The notes below the pieces were generated by a model. It was not told the origin of the DNA. It saw nothing but the letters and a program-made list of their open reading frames with translations, and did no database searches. The translations under genes were made by a program, and so were the position numbers. Positions 58,080-64,000 of a stretch of DNA of 64,000 nucleotides are shown in pieces. The stretch spans positions 1 to 64,000 of the forward strand of contig JBBSIC010000007.1 of the NCBI GenBank assembly GCA_038232275.1, in the 5' to 3' direction. Source of the stretch: DATLGB01 sp038232275 (GTDB lineage: Bacteria; Actinomycetota; Thermoleophilia; Solirubrobacterales; Solirubrobacteraceae). The stretch's first letter is position 1; the number at the start of each line of letters is the position of its first letter.

Positions 58080-59159
58080 TCAGGGCGTGAACTTGACGGT
58101 GACGACGTCGCCGTCGGTGATCGCGTAGTCGCGGCCCTCGAGGCGTAGCGTGCCGCGGTCGCGCGCCGGGGCGTAGCCGCCGGCGTCGACGAGCCTGTCC
58201 CAGCCGATGATCTCGGCGCGGACGAAGCCCTTCTGGATGTCCGAGTGGATCTGGCCCGCGGCGTGCCAGGCGGTGAGCCCGCGGCGCAGGTGCCACGACT
58301 GGGCCGGCTTGTCCTCGCCGGCGGTGAAGAACGCGATCAGCTCGAGCAGGCCGAAGGCGCCGCGGACGATGCGCTGCAGGCCCGACTCGCCGACACCCAT
58401 CTCCGCGCGCATCAGCGCGGCCTCGTCGTCGTCGAGCTCGGAGAGCTCGGCCTCGATGCGGCTGGAGACGGCGACGGCCGCCGCGCCGTGGGCGGCGGCG
58501 TGCTCCGCGACCGCGGCCGGCACCTCGTCAGATCCTTCATCCACGTTGGCGACGAAGAGCACGGGCTTGCCCGTGAGCGGCGAGAGATCTCGCATGGCGT
58601 GCGGCGCGTCGATCGGCACCGGGACGGTGCGCGCGGGCTTGCCGGCTTGCAGCGCCCCGACGACGGCCGCCAGCCAGCCCTCCTCGGCCTTGAGGGAGCG
58701 GTCGCCGCCGCGCGCCTCCCGCACCACGCGGGCGTGGCGGCGCTCGGCCTGCTCGAGGTCGGCGTAGATGAGCTCGGTCTCGATCGTCTCGATGTCGCGC
58801 GCCGGGTCGACGCCGCCGTCCGGGTGGATGACGTTGTCGTCGTGGTGGGCGCGGACGACGTGCAGGATCGCGTCGGTCTCGCGGATGTTGGCAAGAAACC
58901 GGTTGCCCAGTCCCTCGCCCTCGTGGGCGCCGCGGACGAGGCCCGCGATGTCGTGGACCTGCAGCGTGTCCCAGACGATGTTCGACGCGCCGACCGTCTC
59001 CGCGACCCGCACGAGGCGCTCGTCGGTCACCGGCAGGACGGCGACGTTGGGCTCGATCGTCGTGAAGGGGTAGTTGGCCGCCTCGGCGCCCGCCTTCGAG
59101 AGGGCGTTGAACAGCGAGGACTTGCCCGCGTTGGGCATCCCGACGATCCCGACCTTCAT
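58080..59159 (-). CDS. ychF: Ribosome-binding ATPase YchF
   Basis: A 359-residue Obg-family P-loop ATPase. MKVGIVGMPNAGKSSLFNAL is G1. The G3 motif is VHDIAGLVRGAHEGEGLGN, and the G4 variant FVANVDEGSDE has N instead of NKxD, giving ATP preference. The C-terminal TGS domain is present (LIAFFTAGEDKPAQSWHLRRG). It works with the ribosome in stress responses. It overlaps the PAP2 gene by ATGA. Normal length for the family. Confidence 0.95.
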   Translation of the reverse strand: MKVGIVGMPNAGKSSLFNALSKAGAEAANYPFTTIEPNVAVLPVTDERLVRVAETVGASNIVWDTLQVHDIAGLVRGAHEGEGLGNRFLANIRETDAILHVVRAHHDDNVIHPDGGVDPARDIETIETELIYADLEQAERRHARVVREARGGDRSLKAEEGWLAAVVGALQAGKPARTVPVPIDAPHAMRDLSPLTGKPVLFVANVDEGSDEVPAAVAEHAAAHGAAAVAVSSRIEAELSELDDDEAALMRAEMGVGESGLQRIVRGAFGLLELIAFFTAGEDKPAQSWHLRRGLTAWHAAGQIHSDIQKGFVRAEIIGWDRLVDAGGYAPARDRGTLRLEGRDYAITDGDVVTVKFTP

Positions 59160-59713
59160 GCCCGCGCCAGCCTTCCCAGCGCGGTGCCGAGCGCGGCGCC
59201 CGCCAGGACGTCGCTCGGGTAGTGGACGCCGAGGAACAGCCGGCTGAGCGCCATCGGCACGGCCACGGCATACAGCGCGGCGGGCGGCACCAGCCCGCCG
59301 AAGGCCTGCGCGGCCGCGAACGACGACGTGGAGTGCGACGACGGAAACGACAGGCCGGTCGGGGTCGCCATCAGCGCGGGCAGGTTCTCGACCGCGGGAC
59401 GCCGGCGCCCGATCGCGAGCTTGACGCTGGTGGAGATCAGGTAGGCCGCGCCGACGGCGACCGTGGCGCGCGTCCAGCGCGGGCGCCGGCGCGCGTCGAG
59501 CAGCCCGCCGGCCGCGCCCAGCCCGAGCCACAGGCCGCCGTGCTCGCCGAGGATCGAGAACCGGCGCACGGCCGCGACGCGGCGCTCCTCGCGGGCCAGC
59601 GACCGGATCGCCCGGTAGGTGGAGAGGTCGAGCGCGTTCAGCCAGGCGCGAGCCCCACCCCGGCGCTCCGCCTCTTCGAGCGGCGCGACCGGGTCGAGCG
59701 GCTCAGAAGCCAA
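59156..59713 (-). CDS. PAP2-superfamily phosphatase
   Basis: A 185-residue membrane protein with the lipid phosphatase motifs KLAIGRRRP, FPSSHSTSSF and SRLFLGVHYPSDVLAG, carrying the catalytic histidines. About four helices. It dephosphorylates a lipid phosphate such as undecaprenyl-PP or phosphatidate. It lies between the small 72-residue gene (11-bp overlap) and ychF (ATGA). In actinobacteria such proteins can act in arabinogalactan or decaprenyl pathways. Confidence 0.9.
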   Translation of the reverse strand: MASEPLDPVAPLEEAERRGGARAWLNALDLSTYRAIRSLAREERRVAAVRRFSILGEHGGLWLGLGAAGGLLDARRRPRWTRATVAVGAAYLISTSVKLAIGRRRPAVENLPALMATPTGLSFPSSHSTSSFAAAQAFGGLVPPAALYAVAVPMALSRLFLGVHYPSDVLAGAALGTALGRLARA

Positions 59714-59921
59714 CGCGCTGGTCGTCGGACTCCACGCGCAGGTAGATGACCTGGGCGAGGTTCACGAGGACGCTGCCGTCCTCGGACTCGATGTCGCGGA
59801 AGCCGGACTCCCCTGAGGTGAGCAGGCCGCGCAGCTCGGTGATCTGCTCGGCCGAGAGCCGCAGGGAGAGGGCTCCGCCGGCGTGGAAGCCGAGGGCGAC
59901 GCGCTTGGGACGATCGGGCAT
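59703..59921 (-). CDS. Small protein, unknown function
   Basis: 72 residues: VALGFHAGGALSLRLSAEQI, then helix ELRGLLTSGESGFRDIES, then strand VLVNLAQVIYLRVESDDQRV. It probably forms a small alpha/beta domain. No family is recognised. It is packed between the methylmalonyl-CoA epimerase gene (1 bp apart) and the PAP2 gene (11-bp overlap), so it is likely translated from the same transcript. Confidence 0.7.
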   Translation of the reverse strand: MPDRPKRVALGFHAGGALSLRLSAEQITELRGLLTSGESGFRDIESEDGSVLVNLAQVIYLRVESDDQRVGF

Positions 59922-59922
59922 G

Positions 59923-60333
59923 TCAGTGAGCCTCCGCGGGCTGGACGATCTCGGTGAGCACTCCGCCGGTGCCGGCGGGGTGAAGGAAGGCGACGCGCGA
60001 CGCGCGGATGCCCGTGCGCGGGGTCTTGTCGATCAGGCGCAGGCCGGCGTCGCGCAGGCCGGCGAGCGCCCGCTCGATGTCCGTCACCTGGTAGGCGACG
60101 TGGTGCAGGCCGGAGCCCTTGGAGGCGAGAAACCGGCCCACGGGCGTGTCCTCGCCGAGCGGGCGCAGCAGCTCCACGTGGTTCTCGCCGACGTCGAGCA
60201 GGACCGCCTCGACGCCCTGCTCGATCACCGTCTCGCGGTGGGCGAGCGCCATGCCGTACGAGGACTCGTAGAGCCTGATGGCGGCGTCGAGATCGGCGAC
60301 GGCGACCCCGACGTGATCGATGCGGTCGAACAC
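59923..60333 (-). CDS. mce: Methylmalonyl-CoA epimerase
   Basis: 136 residues of the vicinal oxygen chelate fold. FDRIDHVGVAVADLDAAIRL and GENHVELLRPLGEDTPVGRF provide metal-binding His and Glu. LHHVAYQVTDIERAL and HPAGTGGVLTEIVQP complete the site. It interconverts (2R)- and (2S)-methylmalonyl-CoA in propionyl-CoA metabolism. No mutase is in the window, though an acyl-CoA carboxylase epsilon-like gene is at 6100. Start GTG 60333. Confidence 0.93.
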   Translation of the reverse strand: MFDRIDHVGVAVADLDAAIRLYESSYGMALAHRETVIEQGVEAVLLDVGENHVELLRPLGEDTPVGRFLASKGSGLHHVAYQVTDIERALAGLRDAGLRLIDKTPRTGIRASRVAFLHPAGTGGVLTEIVQPAEAH

Positions 60334-60354
60334 GGTGCGGCAGTGTATGGCGCC

Positions 60355-61173
60355 GTGCGCATCCTGCTGATCTCCAATCCCGCCTCCGGCGGAGCCACCG
60401 ACGACGAGTGGCTCGAGGCCGAGCTGCGCCGCCACGGGGCGACCCCGGTCGCCGACGAGGCCCGGGCCGAGCGGGTGGTCGTGTGCGGCGGGGACGGAAC
60501 CGTCGGGCCGGGCGCGGACGCGGCGTCCAGGCTCGGGGTCCCGCTCGCCGTGATCGCGACCGGCACCGCCAACGACTTCGCGCGGGCGGTTGGCCTGCCG
60601 CGCGACCTCGACGCCGCCGTACGGCTCGCCGCCGCGGGGAGCCGGACCCGCCGCCTGGACCTCGGCCGGCTGGACGGGCGGCCGTTCGTCAACGGCGCCG
60701 GCGTCGGCCTCGGCCCAGCGGCGGCGCGGCGCGGCGAGCCGCTCAAGCGCGTCCTCGGCCCGCTCGCCTACCCGGCCGGCGCCCTCGCGGCGGGCCTGCT
60801 CGACCGGCCCGTCGAGATCACCGCGGCGGTCGCGGGGCGCACCGTCTTCTCCGGCGAGGCCTGGCAGGTCATCGCCGCGGTGACGGGCGCCTTCGGAGGC
60901 GGGTCGGAGATCGGCGCGGCCGACCCGCGTGACGGCGCGCTCGACCTCGTCGTGCTGCCGGCCGGCCGGCGCGTGGGCCTCGCCCGCCACGCTCTCGCGA
61001 TGCGCCGCGGGACGTTTGCGAGCGAGCGCGGGGTCGTGCACGCCCGCGGCGAGCAGGTCACCCTGCACCTGTCGCCCGGCACCGCCGTCGACGTCGACGG
61101 GGAGCACGTGCAGGCGGGCGGCGCGGTGGCGATCCGCAGCGACCGCGGCGCCTTCGCCCTCGTGATTGGCTGA
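60355..61173 (+). CDS. Diacylglycerol-kinase-like (YegS/DagK) lipid kinase
   Basis: 272 residues. The catalytic region reads ILLISNPASGGATDDEWLEA, then VVVCGGDGTVGPGADAASRL with the GGDGT nucleotide loop, then LAVIATGTANDFARAVGLPR. A C-terminal beta-sandwich follows. It phosphorylates a lipid in the membrane or makes lipid-sugar phosphates. GTG 60355 (or 60343) is the start, 21 bp from the divergent epimerase gene. It lies 57 bp before the large GGDEF-EAL gene. Confidence 0.9.
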   Translation: MRILLISNPASGGATDDEWLEAELRRHGATPVADEARAERVVVCGGDGTVGPGADAASRLGVPLAVIATGTANDFARAVGLPRDLDAAVRLAAAGSRTRRLDLGRLDGRPFVNGAGVGLGPAAARRGEPLKRVLGPLAYPAGALAAGLLDRPVEITAAVAGRTVFSGEAWQVIAAVTGAFGGGSEIGAADPRDGALDLVVLPAGRRVGLARHALAMRRGTFASERGVVHARGEQVTLHLSPGTAVDVDGEHVQAGGAVAIRSDRGAFALVIG

Positions 61174-61230
61174 TGCGCCCATACAACAGCCGTCCAGGCG
61201 AGGGTTCACGCTTCCCCCGGTGCGGGGATC

Positions 61231-63894
61231 ATGGCAGTCCAGAAGGAAATGCGGTGGCCGCAAGAGAAGCGGGAGGCAGTGCAAGGATCGACGCCAGGCG
61301 GGGGAGCCGCCGAGCAGCGGTTGCGAGCGGCGCTGGATGCCGCTCCGGACGCGGTCGCCGTCGTGGACGAGCATGGCGTGATCTCGGAGTTCAACCGCGT
61401 CGCCGCCGCGCTGGCGGGCGTCGCCGCCGAGCGGGCGATCGGCACAAGGCTCGAGGCGCTCGCCGCCGGCATGGGAGCCTCCGAGGAGGACCTCGCCACG
61501 ATCCGGGACGCCTTGCGCCGCGGGGTGGCCGGCGGCTACGAGACGCACGTGGACACGCCGGCCGGAGCCCAGGATCTCGGGGTGAGCCTGTCTCCCATCC
61601 ACGATCCCGACGGCCGCGTGAGCGGCGCCATCGTGGTCGCCCGCAGCCTGTCCGAGCAGCGCCACGCCGAGGCGGCGCGCGACCGGACGGATGCCCGCAC
61701 GCGCTTCGTCGCCGACACGTCGCGGGCGCTGGCCGCCTCCCTGGACATCGAGTCCACCCTCCAGACGATCGGCGACCGCATCGTGCCGGAGCGGGCCGAC
61801 GTCTGCGTGATCGCCCTCTGCGAGGGGGAGCGGTTGCGGCCGGTGGCGCTCATCCACGCCGACCCCGCGCAGCGGCCTGTGGTCGAGGCGATCTTCGCCG
61901 GCAACATCGCCGCGCCGGTTGCGGGCGGGCTGCTCGACCGCGTCATGCGCGGCGGGCCGCCGCTGCTGGCCCCGACCTTCGAAGAGCACCCGTTCGGGTA
62001 CACGGACTCCTCCACCCGGCGCCGGGTGGAGGAGATGGCCGTGCGCTCGCTCGTGATCGCCCCGCTGCGCGTGCGCTGCGAGCTGCTGGGCGTGCTGTTC
62101 GCGGCCACGACGTCGACGTCCGGCCGGCGCCTGGACGAGTTCGACGTCGACCTGTTCCAGGACATCAGCGACCGTGCAGCGCAGGCGCTTGACAACGCCC
62201 GGCTCCTCGACGCCACCCAGGCGGCGGAGGCGCGCTCCCGCGCGGCCTTCGAGCATGCGCCGATCGGCATCGCGCTCGTGCGCCTCGACGCGGAGGGCGA
62301 CCCGCGCTACGCCGAGGTCAACCCGGCCCTGTGCGTGATCGCCGGCTACACGCGCGACGAGCTCGTCGGGCGGCCCATGTCGGAGTTCACGCACCCCGAC
62401 GACCGCGCGGACGAGTCCCAGCGGCTCGAATGGCTCATTGAGAGCGAGCTGGAGGAGATCTCGGGAGAGAAGCGCCAGGTGCGCGCCGACGGCGAGGTGC
62501 GCTGGGTCCACGTCCGCGCCGCGCCGCTCGAGGAGGGGGCCTTCGTCGCCCAGATCCAGGACATCACCGAGCGCCGCCGCTTCCAGGAGGAGCTCGAGCA
62601 CCTCGCCAGCCACGACCCGCTCACCGGCCTGCTCAACCGCCGCCGCTTCGAGGAGGAGCTCGAGCGGGCGCTCGCCCACGTGCGCCGCCACGGCGACGGC
62701 GCCGCCGTCATCACGCTCGACATCGACAACTTCAAGCACGTCAACGACACGTACGGCCACCCGGTCGGGGACGAGCTGCTGCGCGCCTGCGCGCAGCAGC
62801 TGACCGCGCGCGTGCGCACGACGGACCAGATCGGCCGGCTCGGCGGCGACGAGTTCGGCGTGATCCTGTCCCGTACGCCGCCCGCGGACGCCCGCGCCGT
62901 CGCCCGCGAGCTGCTGGAGGAGCTGCGCGGGATCGGCGTCGACGTCGGGGAGCGCATCGTGCGCGTGACCGCGTCGGCGGGGCTGCGCTCGCTGGAGCCC
63001 TCCGACGCCCGCACGGCGGGCGAGCTGCTGGGCGAGGCCGACATGGCGATGTACGACGCCCAGGAGCAAGGGCGCGACCGGCTCTCGGTCATCCGCCCGG
63101 GCGACCTGCAGCCCGAGCGCGTGCGCCTGCGCATGCGCTGGTCCGAGCGGATCCGGGACGCGCTCGAAGGCGAGGGCTTCGTGCTCTTCGAGCAGCCGAT
63201 CCTGCATCTCGCGCGCAGCGAGGTCGACCGCTCGGAGCTGCTGTTGCGGATGATCGGCGACGCCGGGGAGCCGATCGCCCCGGGCGCCTTCTTGCCGATC
63301 GCCGAGCGCTACGGCCAGATCCAGGCGATCGACCGCTGGGTCGTCCGCCACGCCATCGAGCTGCTGGCCGAGCGCCAAGCCGCGGGCAGCCCGCTCGGGA
63401 TGGAGGTCAACCTCTCCGGCGAGTCGATCTCGGACGCCTCCGTGGTCGACTTCATCATCGCGGAGATCGGCAACGCCGACATCGACCCGACGGCGCTCGT
63501 CTTCGAGGTCACCGAGACGGCGGCGATCGGCAACCTCGAGCGGGCGTGCCAGCTCGCCCAGCAGCTCGCCGGGCTGGGCTGCGCCTTCGCCCTCGACGAC
63601 TTCGGCGCGGGCTTCGGCTCGTTCTCCTACCTCAAGCACCTGCCGCTCGACATCATCAAGATCGACGGCGAGTTCGTCCGCCAGCTCCCGCGCAGCCGCC
63701 ACGACCAGGTCACGGTGCGCGCGATCGTCGACATCGCCGTCGGCCTCGGCAAGGAGACCGTCGCCGAGTTCGTCGAGAACGAGCCGACGCTGAAGCTGCT
63801 GCGCAAGCTCGGCGTCGACCGCGCGCAGGGCTACCACATCGGCCGTCCGCGCCTCGCCGAGGTGCGGCCGGACTTCGGCGCGGTCGGCGTCTAG
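61231..63894 (+). CDS. PAS-GAF-PAS-GGDEF-EAL protein
   Basis: 887 residues of cytosolic signalling domains in order: PAS (~25-140), GAF (~165-320), PAS (~335-450), GGDEF and EAL. The cyclase active site RLGGDEF is at 536-542, with its inhibition site RTTD five residues upstream, so c-di-GMP synthesis is likely. The phosphodiesterase part keeps acidic residues in RSELLLRM (usually EALLR), VEVTET, LDDFGAGFGS and VAEFVENE, and the lysine in IKIDGEFV. The changed EAL motif leaves hydrolysis uncertain. No membrane helix, so sensing is intracellular. It ends in a CTAG with the opposing gene. Confidence 0.93.
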   Translation: MAVQKEMRWPQEKREAVQGSTPGGGAAEQRLRAALDAAPDAVAVVDEHGVISEFNRVAAALAGVAAERAIGTRLEALAAGMGASEEDLATIRDALRRGVAGGYETHVDTPAGAQDLGVSLSPIHDPDGRVSGAIVVARSLSEQRHAEAARDRTDARTRFVADTSRALAASLDIESTLQTIGDRIVPERADVCVIALCEGERLRPVALIHADPAQRPVVEAIFAGNIAAPVAGGLLDRVMRGGPPLLAPTFEEHPFGYTDSSTRRRVEEMAVRSLVIAPLRVRCELLGVLFAATTSTSGRRLDEFDVDLFQDISDRAAQALDNARLLDATQAAEARSRAAFEHAPIGIALVRLDAEGDPRYAEVNPALCVIAGYTRDELVGRPMSEFTHPDDRADESQRLEWLIESELEEISGEKRQVRADGEVRWVHVRAAPLEEGAFVAQIQDITERRRFQEELEHLASHDPLTGLLNRRRFEEELERALAHVRRHGDGAAVITLDIDNFKHVNDTYGHPVGDELLRACAQQLTARVRTTDQIGRLGGDEFGVILSRTPPADARAVARELLEELRGIGVDVGERIVRVTASAGLRSLEPSDARTAGELLGEADMAMYDAQEQGRDRLSVIRPGDLQPERVRLRMRWSERIRDALEGEGFVLFEQPILHLARSEVDRSELLLRMIGDAGEPIAPGAFLPIAERYGQIQAIDRWVVRHAIELLAERQAAGSPLGMEVNLSGESISDASVVDFIIAEIGNADIDPTALVFEVTETAAIGNLERACQLAQQLAGLGCAFALDDFGAGFGSFSYLKHLPLDIIKIDGEFVRQLPRSRHDQVTVRAIVDIAVGLGKETVAEFVENEPTLKLLRKLGVDRAQGYHIGRPRLAEVRPDFGAVGV

Positions 63895-64000
63895 GTCTGC
63901 GCGCCGGAGGCCTCGGCGCCCTCGATCCGCGGCGTCGCGAGTGCGACGCCGTCGCGTCCGCGGCGCTTGACCTCGTAGACGGCCCGGTCGGCGCGCTCGA
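63891..64000 (-). CDS. GGDEF-domain protein, C-terminal end
   Basis: The last 36 codons of a gene running out of the window. The visible end, ERADRAVYEVKRRGRDGV, is the final helix of GGDEF domains (compare ADAALYEAKRRGRNVV in the REC-GGDEF gene). A short Ala-rich tail follows. Its TAG overlaps the TAG of the PAS-GAF-PAS-GGDEF-EAL gene. Confidence 0.75.
   Translation of the reverse strand, partial: ERADRAVYEVKRRGRDGVALATPRIEGAEASGAQT

Noticed and set aside
59923..63837. 1304-codon open frame on the minus strand
   Set aside because: It is antisense to the kinase-like and GGDEF-EAL genes. Its product is Arg/Ala/Gly/Leu/Val-rich without domains, except for the true methylmalonyl-CoA epimerase at its end. 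High GC makes such mirrored frames common.

Overview
The window is a 64 kb piece of bacterial chromosome with very high GC and very little non-coding space. GroEL with a GGM tail, a 7Fe-type ferredoxin, a PAC2 protein, a Zincin_2 (DUF2342) protein, a methylmalonyl-CoA epimerase and an acyl-CoA carboxylase epsilon-like peptide all suggest an actinobacterium. The many small proteins and the style of the secreted proteins resemble Thermoleophilia (Solirubrobacter/Conexibacter-like). That placement is inference, because no 16S gene is present. I see no prophage, IS element, CRISPR array or rRNA. One tRNA gene is present, for selenocysteine.

Layout. 1-7.4 kb: end of groEL, citrate synthase, amidase, NAD-binding epimerase-like protein, ferredoxin, Mrp, epsilon-like peptide and a quinone-oxidoreductase-type MDR enzyme. 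7.3-7.45 kb: a strongly structured non-coding stretch. 7.4-16.7 kb: basic phasin/histone-like protein, HTH regulator plus AHSA1 pair, Zincin_2 protein, large LuxR ATPase regulator, secreted FG-GAP propeller and an NMT1/THI5-like protein. 16.7-24.5 kb: inositol-phosphatase-type enzyme, UvrD helicase-nuclease, a decayed histidine kinase operon, MFS transporter, PAC2 protein and a shrunken YhaM-like HD protein. 24.5-28.4 kb: cydAB, a PadR regulator with a candidate operator, selC and small proteins. 28.4-36.3 kb: DAHP synthase, sulfatase lipoprotein, superoxide dismutase, FMN reductase, pyrophosphatase, MscL with a zinc-ribbon tail, two half-size TauE/SafE proteins, trehalose phosphatase, a membrane protein and a glycosyltransferase. 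36.3-50 kb: PilZ, PolX, dolichol-phosphate-mannose-synthase-like enzyme, SpoIIM-like protein, thioredoxin, IleS, MarR, MATE transporter, hydrolase, fumarase and a frameshifted REC-GGDEF protein. 50-64 kb: an aldehyde dehydrogenase/acetolactate-synthase-like operon, SpoIID protein, MaoC dehydratase, 5'-3' exonuclease, secreted GH2 enzyme, YchF, PAP2 phosphatase, methylmalonyl-CoA epimerase, diacylglycerol-kinase-like protein and a large PAS-GAF-PAS-GGDEF-EAL protein facing another GGDEF protein.

Themes. Central and respiratory metabolism (citrate synthase, fumarase, bd oxidase, ferredoxin) is mixed with oxidative-stress functions (SOD, thioredoxin, flavin reductase). c-di-GMP signalling is prominent: three GGDEF genes and one PilZ protein. 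Same-strand genes commonly overlap by ATGA, GTGA or TTGA. Divergent genes often start within 1-30 bp of each other, and three convergent pairs share an interlocked CTAG double stop.

The most interesting non-coding signals are in convergent junctions. They are two copies (36324-36374 and 45041-45091) of a 51-nt palindromic element, a 51-nt long hairpin (54718-54768) and a predicted three-way-junction RNA (7340-7413). I did not find a clear new multi-gene defence or biosynthetic system. The best leads are these elements, the selC gene without neighbouring sel genes, and several reduced or broken genes.
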